Source of the DNA: Novipirellula caenicola
Lineage (GTDB): Bacteria; Planctomycetota; Planctomycetia; Pirellulales; Pirellulaceae
Length of the DNA: 64,000 nucleotides
Assembly (NCBI RefSeq): GCF_039545035.1
Contig: NZ_BAABRO010000003.1
Location: 372,001 to 436,000, forward strand
Direction: 5' to 3'
Translations under genes and position numbers: made by a program
The notes under the pieces: generated by a model
What the model saw: the letters and a program-made list of their open reading frames with translations, nothing else
Database searches by the model: none
Told to the model about the DNA's origin: nothing
Shown here: one piece after another, positions 25,859-35,128 of the stretch
Position numbering within the stretch: position 1 is the stretch's first letter
How the letters are laid out: the number at the start of each line of letters is the position of its first letter

Positions 25859-27481
25859 TTACGACAACCAGCTTGGTAGTTCGCCTGCTTTGGGCAGGTC
25901 GATAATCTTGACTTGCGTGACCGCGTCGATGCCTTCGACTTCGGCCAATGCATCGGCGGGAACGTCGCCGTCGATATTCAACACGCCAATCGCGGAACCG
26001 CCGGGGGCATCGCCTTCGCGGCCCACAGCCATCTGAGCGATGTTGATTCCATGAGTGCCAAACACGGTTCCCACACGGCCGATGATTCCGGGCACGTCTT
26101 TGTGCGCGAAAATCAGCAGTTTGCCATCGAGGAACGATTCCAAACGGTATTCATCCAACATGATCAAACGTGGCATGTTTTGACCAAGCACGGCACCGCC
26201 GACAATGATGCTGCGGCCGCCGCCCGAAACTTTTACGGTGATGCTCGATGCGAACGCACCTTTGTCGCGATGTTTTTCTTCGGACAGTTCGATGCCACGT
26301 TCGCGAAGCAACATTTCCGAGTTGACGATATTGGCGTCATCGACAATCCGTTCGAGCAGCCCCGCACAAAATGCGTTGTTGACCACACGCGTGTCCTTGC
26401 CAGCGACTTCACCGCGATAGGTGATCGAAACTTGATCGATTCCGCCGCCATGCCATTGGCATGCCAACAGACCAAGGCGATGGGCAACGTTCAAGAACCC
26501 GCGCAGTTCGTCGAGCGTCTTTGGGTCAAGCGACGCGACATTGACGCTGTGGCGGATTTCGCCAGTTTGCAAATAGTTGATCAGCAAATGGATGCCTTCG
26601 ACTGCAACTTGCGTTTGAGCCTCTTCGGTGCTGGCCCCGAGGTGCGGGGTGCAGACGACGTTGGGCATGCCGAACAGCGGGCTGTCGGTGCACGGTTCGT
26701 TTTCGAACACGTCCAATGCGACGCCGCCCAAGCGACCACTTTTGAGTCCTTCGACCAAGGCGTCGACGTCGTAAATGCCACCGCGAGCCGCGTTGATCAC
26801 ACGCAAACCGGGTTTGACTTTGTCAAGCTGGGCGTGGCTGATCAGCCCCTTGGTTTCGGGGGTCAGCGGCGTGTGGACGGTCAGGTAGTCGATTTGCGGC
26901 AACATCTCATCGACAGTGGCAACGCGTTTCACACCGATCGCCGAAGCTTGTTCGTCGGTCAAAAACGGGTCAAACGCGATGACCTTCATGTCAAACGCAA
27001 TCGCTCGTGATGCGACTTCGCGTCCGATACGGCCCATCCCAACGATCCCGAGCGTTTTGCCGGCAACCTGGGTGCCCATGTACTTTTTGCGATCCCAGCG
27101 TCCTTCGACCAGGCTTTGGTTGGCTGCGGGGATGTTGCGGCTCAGTGCCAACAGCAGTGCGAAGGCGTGCTCCGCCGTGCTGACGGTATTGCCGGCGGGC
27201 GTGTTCATCACGACGATCCCACGCCGCGTCGCCGCAGGTTTGTCGATGTTGTCAGTTCCCACGCCAGCGCGTACCAACGCACGCATCCGGGTATTGCCCT
27301 CAAGCGATTCCGGAGTGATTTTCACTCCGCTGCGAAGAATCGCTCCGTCAAACTCGTTCAATGCGGTTCGTAAGTCTTCACCTGAAAGACCGGTGCGGAC
27401 TTCATATTCGACGTTCGGGGAAGCGTCGAGGATAACGAGGCCTTCTTGTGCGATATTGTCGAGGACGAGGATGCGATGCAT
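25859..27481 (-). CDS. serA: D-3-phosphoglycerate dehydrogenase (SerA, long type)
   Basis: 540 residues. It oxidises 3-phosphoglycerate to 3-phosphohydroxypyruvate with NAD, the first step of serine synthesis. The substrate domain has RAGVGTDNIDKPAATRRGI and NTPAGNTVSTAEHAFALLL; the NAD fold has GKTLGIVGMGRIGREVA; the catalytic His lies in VCTPHLGASTEEAQ. Then come the ASB domain and a C-terminal ACT domain (KLLIFAHKDVPGIIGRVGTV), as in the 525-540-residue actinobacterial/mammalian type, so allosteric control is possible. ATG 27481 (MHRILVLDNIAQ) is the family start. It follows serC by 84 bp on the same strand, giving a serC-serA operon. Confidence 0.96.
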   Translation of the reverse strand: MHRILVLDNIAQEGLVILDASPNVEYEVRTGLSGEDLRTALNEFDGAILRSGVKITPESLEGNTRMRALVRAGVGTDNIDKPAATRRGIVVMNTPAGNTVSTAEHAFALLLALSRNIPAANQSLVEGRWDRKKYMGTQVAGKTLGIVGMGRIGREVASRAIAFDMKVIAFDPFLTDEQASAIGVKRVATVDEMLPQIDYLTVHTPLTPETKGLISHAQLDKVKPGLRVINAARGGIYDVDALVEGLKSGRLGGVALDVFENEPCTDSPLFGMPNVVCTPHLGASTEEAQTQVAVEGIHLLINYLQTGEIRHSVNVASLDPKTLDELRGFLNVAHRLGLLACQWHGGGIDQVSITYRGEVAGKDTRVVNNAFCAGLLERIVDDANIVNSEMLLRERGIELSEEKHRDKGAFASSITVKVSGGGRSIIVGGAVLGQNMPRLIMLDEYRLESFLDGKLLIFAHKDVPGIIGRVGTVFGTHGINIAQMAVGREGDAPGGSAIGVLNIDGDVPADALAEVEGIDAVTQVKIIDLPKAGELPSWLS

Positions 27482-27565
27482 GGCAGGAGTTGTTGGGCGA
27501 AAGGGAGTAAAAATTGTGGGGAACTTTGAAAGCAACGTTTGTTTGTAAAAACGTTTGTCGCAAGA

Positions 27566-28678
27566 CTAGCCGTTCTTTTTGGCAAAGTCGGTCATGAATT
27601 TGGCCAGCGTTTCGGCGCCTTCGATCGGCATTGCGTTGTAAACGCTCGCTCGGATGCCACCGACACTGCGGTGACCCTTCAAGCTGGCCAGATCATGGGT
27701 TTGGGCTTCGCTGACGAATTTTTTCAGCAGTTCATCGCTGGGCAAGTTGAACGTGACGTTCATCTTCGATCGACAGCAATCGACCGCGTGACCTTGGTAG
27801 AATTCGCTGTGCGAATCGATCACATCGTAGAGCAGTTGCGATTTTTGCTCGTTCAGTTTCGCCATCGCGTCGAGGCCGCCGATATCGTTGGCCAACCAGC
27901 GTGCGACTTTGCCAAGGGCGTAAATGGCAAACGTCGGTGGCGTATTCCATTCCGAATCGGCTTCGGCGTGGTTCTTGTAGTTCAAGTAACCTGGCAGCTC
28001 GGCTTTGGCGCTGTCGACCAAATCGCGGCGGATAATGACAACCGTCACTCCGGCAGGCCCGGCATTCTTTTGAGCACATGCGTACAGGATGCCGTACTTG
28101 TTGACGTCCAATGGTCGCGACAGGAAATCGCTCGACGCGTCACAGACCAATGGCACGCCGGCGGGGCACTCAGGTTCGGATTGAAACTGAACGCCTTGGA
28201 TGGTTTCGTTGCTGCAGTAGTACAAGTACCCGGCGTCATCGCGGACTTTGTAGTCGCCTGCGGCGGGGACGTGGTTGTAATTGGATTCTTTGGCGTCGTA
28301 GATGACTTCGACGTTGCCTTCCTTTTTCGCTTCGCCGACCGCCTTTTTGCCCCAAGAACCGGTGACAAGGTATTGGCCCGTTTTTTCGGTGCCGCGGATC
28401 AGATTTGCGGGAATCATCGAAAATTGCAGCGTCGCGCCTCCTTGCAGGAACAGCACCGCGTAGTCGTCGCTGATGTTCAGCAGCGAGCGGATGTTGTTCT
28501 CGGCATCGTGCAAAATATCGACAAATGCTTGGTCTCGGTGGCTCATTTCCATCAACGAGCAACCTGCGCCGGGCAGACACAGCATTTCCTCTTGTAATTG
28601 CTGCAGTACCGAAAGGGGCATCGCAGCAGGACCAGCGGAGAAGTTGAAGACGCGCTGAGCAGTCGCGGTAGCACTCAT
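27566..28678 (-). CDS. serC: Phosphoserine aminotransferase (SerC)
   Basis: 370 residues. A PLP enzyme that turns 3-phosphohydroxypyruvate and glutamate into phosphoserine, the second step of serine synthesis; it also serves pyridoxine synthesis in many bacteria. The N-terminus RVFNFSAGPAAMPLSVLQQ is diagnostic. The PLP lysine lies in YACAQKNAGPAGVTVVII; CDASSDFLSRPLDV precedes it; HRSVGGIRASVYNAMPIEG is at the C-terminus with the substrate-binding Arg. ATG 28678 is taken from alignment of the N-terminal motif. First gene of the operon with serA. Confidence 0.96.
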   Translation of the reverse strand: MSATATAQRVFNFSAGPAAMPLSVLQQLQEEMLCLPGAGCSLMEMSHRDQAFVDILHDAENNIRSLLNISDDYAVLFLQGGATLQFSMIPANLIRGTEKTGQYLVTGSWGKKAVGEAKKEGNVEVIYDAKESNYNHVPAAGDYKVRDDAGYLYYCSNETIQGVQFQSEPECPAGVPLVCDASSDFLSRPLDVNKYGILYACAQKNAGPAGVTVVIIRRDLVDSAKAELPGYLNYKNHAEADSEWNTPPTFAIYALGKVARWLANDIGGLDAMAKLNEQKSQLLYDVIDSHSEFYQGHAVDCCRSKMNVTFNLPSDELLKKFVSEAQTHDLASLKGHRSVGGIRASVYNAMPIEGAETLAKFMTDFAKKNG

Positions 28679-29111
28679 CGTTAGCGAATTTCCATCACGT
28701 GGTTTGCTTGGCATCGACGCAAGGGAGTCTCTGCCAAGCGGGGAAAACGGGGAATAGAAGGCGTAGATGCGAATTCTATGCTTAGCGGATTAAGTACGAA
28801 AGGTTGGCTAAGCGGATTCATTTGGCACGCTTTGCCGCATCGGTGGGGGGAATGGTAGCGATCGCGGGGCGTGGGAAAGCCTTTCAGGAAGCGAAATCGC
28901 ACTGTGTATCGCCTTATTCGCTGCCCAGCGTCTGGATTTAGGGGGGATGTGTCGATGAATCGGCTGGTAGGAACAGGCACATGGGTTGCAGGACAGAAAA
29001 AACGAAAGTCCACTTTTCGTAGGCGGATTTCGATAAAATCGCGATTAATCGCTAATTTCGGGGGCGATCGTTGCAATCTCGCGATCCCGATCTCTTTAAG
29101 GATGCAAATCA
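28679..29111. other. Divergent promoter region of serC and putA
   Basis: No gene seen in these 433 bp. It should contain promoters for the serC-serA operon (minus) and the proline-catabolic gene (plus). A perfect 12-bp palindrome, GCGATTAATCGC (29041-29052), lies 60 bp before the putA start and could be an operator. Confidence 0.5.
29041..29052. promoter_or_regulatory. Perfect palindrome, possible operator upstream of putA
   Basis: GCGATTAATCGC is a perfect inverted repeat, overlapped by a second one, AATCGCGATT (29037-29046). Its place just ahead of a catabolic gene fits a repressor or activator site, but no cognate regulator gene is seen nearby. Confidence 0.3.
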
Positions 29112-32100
29112 ATGGTTCAGGCTTTGGGGCAAGATTTATCGACCGATGCGGAACGTGCCGTCTCGCTCGCCGCCGAATTGCTCGAAGAGGCGAGCAAACT
29201 ACAGACACCCCAAGAACGGCGTCAGCAAGCCGAATTGGATCGCATGATCGGACACGCCGAGGACAAGGCGACGCTGGTCGAAATGACCGACCAAGCCTTT
29301 CGCACGCACTCGCCCGCCCGGGTGGCGGACCAATTGACTCATCTGTTGGACGTGCAAGGGATTCCGCGTTTTTTCAGCCCCGTCGAGCAGGCGATGCTGA
29401 AGGGGTTCCAGTCGTTTGGCGAGTACCTGCCCGGCGTCGCGGTGCCGTTGGTGAAAGAAAAAATGCGGCGTGAGACCGCCAATGTGATTTTGCCGGCGGA
29501 ACCGAAATTGTTGGGCGAGCATCTTCGCAATCGCCAAACGCATGGCATGCACATGAACGTCAACCTGCTCGGCGAGGCGATCTTGGGCGAACAGGAGGCT
29601 CGTCGGCGAGTGGATCAGTGTTACAACGCGCTGCGGATGAACGATCTGAAATGTCTGTCGGTCAAGATCTCGACATTGTATAGCCAGATCTCGCCGATCG
29701 CGCGGCGACACTCGATCGACAAAGTGGCGGATCGGCTCGAGGCCCTCTACCGGATCGCGCTCAGCAAGGCGGACCCACAGACGAAGCAAAGTAAATTCGT
29801 TTACTTGGACATGGAAGAGTATCGCGACCTGTATTTGACCGCGGACATCTTGTGTAACGCACTGGATCGCGAGGCGATGCTGAATGTGTCTGCGGGAATC
29901 GCACTGCAAGCTTACATTCCCGATTCGTTCGACGTGATGATGCGGTTAATCGATTGGTCACGCCGTCGCGTTGCAAGCGGCGGACAACCGCTGACGATTC
30001 GCTTGGTCAAAGGCGCTAATCTGGAAATGGAGCGTGTTGACGCGTCGATTCAAGGTTGGCCCCAGGCGCCGTATCGATCCAAAGTGGAAACCGATGCGAA
30101 CTACAAATCGATGCTGCGTGTGTTGATTGATGCTGCGGCCGAAGGGGTGATCCGCGTTGGCGTTGCCTCACACAACCTGTTCGATGTTGCACTCGCGCTT
30201 CTTTGGTCGGATGATTGCAATGCGACCGAGAACGTGCAGTTTGAAATGCTCGAAGGGATGGCGAACCATCAGCGTCGGGCGATCTCCGAACGCGACAAAA
30301 AAATGGTGCTCTATGCACCTGCATGTTTCCAAGACAGTTTCATCAATGCGATCAGTTATTTAATTCGTCGATTGGACGAGAACACGGGGCCCGAAAACTT
30401 CCTGCGGCATACCTATCGGCTAAAACCCGACAGCAAGGAATTTGCGATGCTTGCTCAGGGGTTCAGAGACTCGTTGGCGATGATCGACACCGTGTCTCAT
30501 ACGCCCCGTCGAACCCAAGATCGACGGGTGCGACCGCAGCAACCACCGGTGGCCGAGCACTGGACCAAGTTCGTCAACGAACCGGATACCGATTGGTCGC
30601 TGCCTCACAACGCACAATGGATTGAATCGGTGCTGGGCAAATGGAAAGATCGCTGCGACACGCTCGACACCGGCAGTGGCGAGACGCGTGAATCGACCGA
30701 TCCGTCGCGTCCAGCAGTGGTGGTGTGTCGCTATTCGGAAGCCACGTTGGCGGACGTCGAGGCGGCAGTCGAGACGGCTACGGCGGCTCAGGCCGATTGG
30801 AGAGGAACCAGCGTCCGGCATCGTCATGACTTACTGCGAAGCGTGGCTCAGATCCTACGTGAGCGACGTGGTGATTTGATTGCGACGATGGTTGCCGACG
30901 GCGGGAAAACCGTGCTCGAGGCCGACCCCGAAGTCAGTGAAGCGATCGACTTTTGCGAGTTCTATCCGTTGACCGTCGATCATTGGCATCGTCAATCCGG
31001 AATCAAACTCGAGCCCCGCGGTAACGTGGCGGTGGTCACGCCATGGAATTTTCCCTTGGCGATTCCCTGCGGCGGGATCGCCGCGGCGCTAGCGGCTGGA
31101 AATTGTGTGCTGCTAAAACCCGCCTCCGAAACCGTGCTGGTCGCCTGGCATTTGTGCCAAGCGTTCTGGGATGCCGGCGTTCCTAAGGACGTGTTGCAGT
31201 TCTTGCCGTGCGCGGGACGTGTTGCCGAAGCAGGACTGGTCAAGAACCCGCAGATTGAAACGGTCATTTTGACTGGCGGCACCTCGACGGCAAAACGCAT
31301 GCTTTCGGTGCGAAGTGATCTGCATCTGTTAGCGGAAACGGGTGGCAAAAACGCCACGATCGTCACATCGATGGCTGATCGTGACTTGGCGGTCAAGCAT
31401 GTCGTGCAGTCTGCGTTTGGACACAGCGGGCAAAAATGTAGTGCCACATCGCTGTTGTTACTTGAAAACGATGTGTTTGAAGACAAAACGTTCCGCGAGA
31501 TGTTGGCCGACGCCGTCTCGAGCATCCGAGTGGGATCCAGTTGGGATTTGTCGACAAAGATGGGGCCGTTGATCAAACCGCCTCAAGCCGAGTTGAACCA
31601 AGGGCTGAAATCGCTTGACGATGATGAGTCATGGTTGGTGATTCCCGAGCACATTGTCGACAACCCGAATCTGTATCGTCCCGGCGTCAAGTGGAATATT
31701 CGTCCAGGAAGCTTTACGCATCTGACCGAGCTGTTCGGACCAGTGCTCGGCGTGATGCGGTTCTCGCGGTTGGAAGAGGCGATCGAGATCGTGCGTTCGA
31801 CGGGCTACGGATTGACCAGCGGATTGGAAAGCTTGGATGATCGCGAGATCGCGTTGTGGCGTGATTCGGTTCACGCTGGCAACCTGTACATCAACCGTCC
31901 GACAACCGGAGCGATCGTGTTGCGGCAACCCTTTGGCGGTGTCGGCTTGAGTGCCTATGGGCCGGGCGTCAAAGCAGGCGGTCCGCACTACGTGTTGCCG
32001 CTGATGCGAGTGACCGACGGAAAGCCAGCGGAGACGCGGGAACCTCGCGAGACGTTCGATTCGGATGAACTGGACCGCTTGAGTTCGTTGTTGGAATGGG

Positions 32101-32690
32101 CCGAAGATGAAGCGGTGATCGACGAACGGGCAGCAGCTCGAATTCAAGCGGCGACCGCCACGCAGCGAGTGGCGGTCGAAAATGAGTTTTCCGGCGAGCA
32201 CGACACGTTTCGTTTGATCGGACAAGACAATATTCGCCGCTACCGATCGACGCAAGCAATGAATCTTCGCTTCGCTCCGGCCGATTCGATTTCAGATATT
32301 TGGATTTCGTTGTCGGCGGCGATTGCGGTTAGAACGCAAGTGACCTTATCGATCGATCCCGCGTTGTCCGATGCGGTCAAAGATCTATTAGAGAAGGTCG
32401 CCGACGAATTCCCTGGCTTGGTGCATCCGATCGAAGAATCGGAATCCGAGTTGGTCGAGCGGATTACGGCGGGCGAAGTCGGTCGGCTGCGGCTGCTCGG
32501 TTCGACGAAGGCAAGTGAAGTCGATGCGGCGTGTGCAGAGTCTTTCGTAACCGTGATTCGCGAGCCGGTGGTTGTCGAAGCCGCAGTGGAATGTTTGCGA
32601 TACCTCGACGAGCAATCGATCTCGCACGACTACCACCGCTACGGCAACCCCGGCCGCCGCGCCGGCGAAAAACGAGCCGAGGTGCTTTAG
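29112..32690 (+). CDS. putA: Bifunctional proline dehydrogenase / glutamate-semialdehyde dehydrogenase (PutA-type)
   Basis: 1192 residues. It oxidises proline to glutamate in two steps within one chain. The FAD proline dehydrogenase domain (about 60-450) has the signature RLVKGANLEMERVDASI and the substrate-binding end AISYLIRRLDENTG. The aldehyde dehydrogenase domain (about 540-980) has VVTPWNFPLAIPCGGIAAAL, catalytic Glu in LLAETGGKNATIV and catalytic Cys in FGHSGQKCSATSLL. A further C-terminal domain (about 1000-1192), like the aldehyde-dehydrogenase-fold domain of long PutA proteins, closes the channel. There is no N-terminal ribbon-helix-helix, so it is not its own repressor. AAGGATGCAAATCA precedes the ATG. 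Not in an operon; divergent from serC. Confidence 0.95.
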   Translation: MVQALGQDLSTDAERAVSLAAELLEEASKLQTPQERRQQAELDRMIGHAEDKATLVEMTDQAFRTHSPARVADQLTHLLDVQGIPRFFSPVEQAMLKGFQSFGEYLPGVAVPLVKEKMRRETANVILPAEPKLLGEHLRNRQTHGMHMNVNLLGEAILGEQEARRRVDQCYNALRMNDLKCLSVKISTLYSQISPIARRHSIDKVADRLEALYRIALSKADPQTKQSKFVYLDMEEYRDLYLTADILCNALDREAMLNVSAGIALQAYIPDSFDVMMRLIDWSRRRVASGGQPLTIRLVKGANLEMERVDASIQGWPQAPYRSKVETDANYKSMLRVLIDAAAEGVIRVGVASHNLFDVALALLWSDDCNATENVQFEMLEGMANHQRRAISERDKKMVLYAPACFQDSFINAISYLIRRLDENTGPENFLRHTYRLKPDSKEFAMLAQGFRDSLAMIDTVSHTPRRTQDRRVRPQQPPVAEHWTKFVNEPDTDWSLPHNAQWIESVLGKWKDRCDTLDTGSGETRESTDPSRPAVVVCRYSEATLADVEAAVETATAAQADWRGTSVRHRHDLLRSVAQILRERRGDLIATMVADGGKTVLEADPEVSEAIDFCEFYPLTVDHWHRQSGIKLEPRGNVAVVTPWNFPLAIPCGGIAAALAAGNCVLLKPASETVLVAWHLCQAFWDAGVPKDVLQFLPCAGRVAEAGLVKNPQIETVILTGGTSTAKRMLSVRSDLHLLAETGGKNATIVTSMADRDLAVKHVVQSAFGHSGQKCSATSLLLLENDVFEDKTFREMLADAVSSIRVGSSWDLSTKMGPLIKPPQAELNQGLKSLDDDESWLVIPEHIVDNPNLYRPGVKWNIRPGSFTHLTELFGPVLGVMRFSRLEEAIEIVRSTGYGLTSGLESLDDREIALWRDSVHAGNLYINRPTTGAIVLRQPFGGVGLSAYGPGVKAGGPHYVLPLMRVTDGKPAETREPRETFDSDELDRLSSLLEWAEDEAVIDERAAARIQAATATQRVAVENEFSGEHDTFRLIGQDNIRRYRSTQAMNLRFAPADSISDIWISLSAAIAVRTQVTLSIDPALSDAVKDLLEKVADEFPGLVHPIEESESELVERITAGEVGRLRLLGSTKASEVDAACAESFVTVIREPVVVEAAVECLRYLDEQSISHDYHRYGNPGRRAGEKRAEVL

Positions 32691-32746
32691 GTCTGGATGC
32701 TAGATGTTTGGGCGTGTTGTGGCATGCGATTGCACTCGCGGTCTGT

Positions 32747-32950
32747 CACCTCTCCACCAACGAAGTTGGGGGAGAGGTCGAACGGAGCCTTCAGCGACGT
32801 TCGGGTGAGGGGGCGACCGAGCAAGTCGCTAGCGGCGTTACCGTCGCGTCCACCTGAGATGTTCGCCAGTTGCGCGGTCACCCCCTCACCCGAGCAACGC
32901 CTTGGGGGCGTGCTCGACCTCTCCCCCGACTTCGTCTGGGGCGAGGTGAC
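32747..32950. repeat. MITE-like repeat A, copy 3
   Basis: About 204 bp, with ends CACCTCTCC and GCGAGGTGA, left hairpin CTCCACCAACGAAGTTGGGGGAG (loop and mismatches included) and the same core GGTGAGGGGGCGACC. It lies 56 bp after the putA stop, between convergent genes putA and the P450 gene. Confidence 0.85.
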
Positions 32951-33033
32951 TACGGAAATAGTCGGAATAAGAGTCAGTCAATCAATCCGACGGCAACGTC
33001 AAATGATAGATGCCCAGTTTTTGCGTTACGGCA

Positions 33034-34572
33034 TCACCGCAGCGACATTTGCACCCGCGTTCCGTCGGCGGGTTTGGTCGAGACGCCGGCACGGACGGGG
33101 GTCACGTCGTTGTTCGCCTGGAACTGAAACGTTTTCACAAACGCACCGACGACGAGAGAAACTTCCAGTTCGCCGAGATGTTTTCCTGGACAGACTCTTG
33201 GGCCGTGGCCGAAACCAAAGTGCAGGATGTCTTTGGTCGCACAGCCCGATGCGGCTAGGTGCTGCCACCGTTCAGGGGCGAATTCGTTCGCTCGATATCC
33301 GCTCGCTTGAACACCCCAGTGGTCTTCGTGTCGATTCGCATGCCACACATCTAACAGGATGTGCGTGCCGTTGGGAATAAAGAGGGTTCGTCCATCGGCG
33401 GTGTTCACCCAGGTGTCAGCGGTGGCGCGGCGAGGCAAGAAGTACAGCGAGGGAGTCAGTCGCAACGTCTCATTCAGCACGTCGCGAAGGTAGGTGGCAC
33501 TGGCCAACGTCTCAGGCGTATAGACATCAATCTCCTTCACTTCCTGGAACACTTTCTCTTGTGCCGCTGGGTTGCGGGCCAGATGTGAGATCGCCCACGT
33601 TGCATACGACGTGGTCGCTTCGAGAGCCCCGGCTAAAAAGACTTTCAAGTTGCTGATGAGCTTGGCGTCGGGGGCATCGGACTTGAATTGTTTCCACAAG
33701 GCCTTGTTCTCGGAGCGTGGGGCTAGAACGCATTGGGTCAACTCTTCAAACGCCGCGTCATCCTGCTTCGCCTGGGCGATTCGCTTTGTCACCCCCGGCA
33801 ACTTCCGCCACGGGATTCCCAATTTGTTGCGAACCGTGTCGCTGACGATATGGTCGATCACCCGTTCCAGCGCCGGCACGTAGCGATTGCATAGCTCGTC
33901 ATAGGAGATTTCGGCGCCAAAAAAGTTATTGGTCAACATCTCCAACATCACGACCTTGATCTCGGGTTCCAACCGGATGTCGATTGATTCCTGATCATGG
34001 CTGGCGAGGTGCTCTCGCAGCACCTCGATTCGCTGCTGGACTGTCGTCCGAAACGTCTCGGCAAACTCGCCAAATTGTTCGGGTTGATACAAGGTGGTCT
34101 TGCCAAATGGGCACGCGGCAATCTTGCGTTGCTTTTTCCACTCGGCGCCATTGGCAAACAGCAGCGTATCTTTGCCGGTCGCTCGCGCGATTCCGATCGA
34201 TGGCATCGTATCGCGATCGAATTGCCCAGGGCGATCCCCCGTCGCCGTCGCGATCGCCCGAATGATTCCGGGGTCACGGGTGACCAACACCGGAGCGAAG
34301 CCGGGAACGTCTAAGTAGCGGTTGTGTCGTCCTGGGCCTGGTTCGTCATCGGCGGCATGAAAGTAGGTTTCCAGGATGCGGATGGGATCATGGAAATTCC
34401 AGCGATGCGGAAACGGCAGCGATGGTCGATCGGATCCAGGATGAAATAGACGCACCCGAGATGGCAGGCAATCGCCGTCAAAAGGATTGATGGCGAACAA
34501 CTGCTTTGGCAGTCGAGCCGCATGCCAGAAAACTGGGAGTGCATCGGATAGGAATCGAGTGAGTTTCGGCAT
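33034..34572 (-). CDS. Cytochrome P450
   Basis: 512 residues, a heme monooxygenase of unknown substrate. Visible marks: I-helix AGALEATTSYATWAIS (the usual acid-Thr pair appears as E-A-T-T), the K-helix ExxR in ETLRLTPSLYFLPRR, the PERW-like motif FAPERWQHL, and the heme loop FGFGHGPRVCPGKHLG with the axial Cys. There is no N-terminal membrane span, so it should be soluble. No ferredoxin or reductase gene is adjacent. Its first 60 codons have a close second copy at 37267-37434, part of a P450 relic. A weak ribosome site lies before ATG 34572; the N-terminal sequence shared with the relic supports this start. Confidence 0.93.
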   Translation of the reverse strand: MPKLTRFLSDALPVFWHAARLPKQLFAINPFDGDCLPSRVRLFHPGSDRPSLPFPHRWNFHDPIRILETYFHAADDEPGPGRHNRYLDVPGFAPVLVTRDPGIIRAIATATGDRPGQFDRDTMPSIGIARATGKDTLLFANGAEWKKQRKIAACPFGKTTLYQPEQFGEFAETFRTTVQQRIEVLREHLASHDQESIDIRLEPEIKVVMLEMLTNNFFGAEISYDELCNRYVPALERVIDHIVSDTVRNKLGIPWRKLPGVTKRIAQAKQDDAAFEELTQCVLAPRSENKALWKQFKSDAPDAKLISNLKVFLAGALEATTSYATWAISHLARNPAAQEKVFQEVKEIDVYTPETLASATYLRDVLNETLRLTPSLYFLPRRATADTWVNTADGRTLFIPNGTHILLDVWHANRHEDHWGVQASGYRANEFAPERWQHLAASGCATKDILHFGFGHGPRVCPGKHLGELEVSLVVGAFVKTFQFQANNDVTPVRAGVSTKPADGTRVQMSLR

Positions 34573-34886
34573 ATTCAGAAATTCCTATCGGGGCAAACTG
34601 CCCATGCTCGATGCCGTTGGTTTGACGACGATGGAAAAAGAAGGGGCGAAGGTCCGAATGGCTTGCTTTATCAACAGACTTCACTCTCTGGCACAAATCA
34701 AGATCCGTCCCGATTCCATCGCTTTGCGGCTGAAGCTTCTTCAAATGCCGGATCTTCAGAACAGACGCCTGTCGTTGGTAAGTCCAGTTCGAAGTTGCGA
34801 GCCGATTCATAATCGCCCGCAAGCTTTGCGACGACTAATCGGACTTGCTCAAAACCTGTCGCCATCAGGATCGTCGGTGCTCACCC
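34573..34886. other. Gene-free 314 bp upstream of the P450 gene
   Basis: I see nothing convincing here apart from the presumed P450 promoter. Plus-strand open frames across it show no protein-like composition. Confidence 0.4.
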
Positions 34887-35108
34887 CTAGCTTTTCATTT
34901 CCGCCAGATAAAACCCGCTTTTAAGATGTCGGAGCACCTCAGCGCAGTGTGGCGGCAGCAGGACTACCAAATCGATTTGCGAATGAAACGCTGGATCATC
35001 CGCGAAATACTCCATGCTGAAGTCATCGATGTCCTGATAGATTTGCTCGATCGGTTTGTGGTTGGTTGCCGAGCGGAAGTATTCGTCAGGATAGCGTCCT
35101 TTTGGCAT
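34887..35108 (-). CDS. Small hypothetical protein
   Basis: 73 residues, not recognised. It looks protein-like: acidic and aromatic residues in the first half (KPIEQIYQDIDDFSMEYFAD), then a hydrophobic strand IDLVVLLPPHCAEVLRHLKS. No signal peptide or membrane span. It begins 20 bp after the stop of the larger secreted-protein gene on the same strand and may be translated from the same transcript. There is no strong ribosome site; the upstream sequence is a C-run. Confidence 0.45.
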   Translation of the reverse strand: MPKGRYPDEYFRSATNHKPIEQIYQDIDDFSMEYFADDPAFHSQIDLVVLLPPHCAEVLRHLKSGFYLAEMKS

Positions 35109-35128
35109 GGGGGTGGGGGCCGATCACG

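Noticed and set aside
27539-28597. 352-codon open frame on the plus strand
   Set aside because: Antisense to serC, which is unmistakable by motif. No ribosome site.
28681-29208. 175-codon open frame on the minus strand upstream of serC
   Set aside because: It covers the divergent promoter region and the start of putA; composition (Arg, Pro, Ser) is not protein-like.
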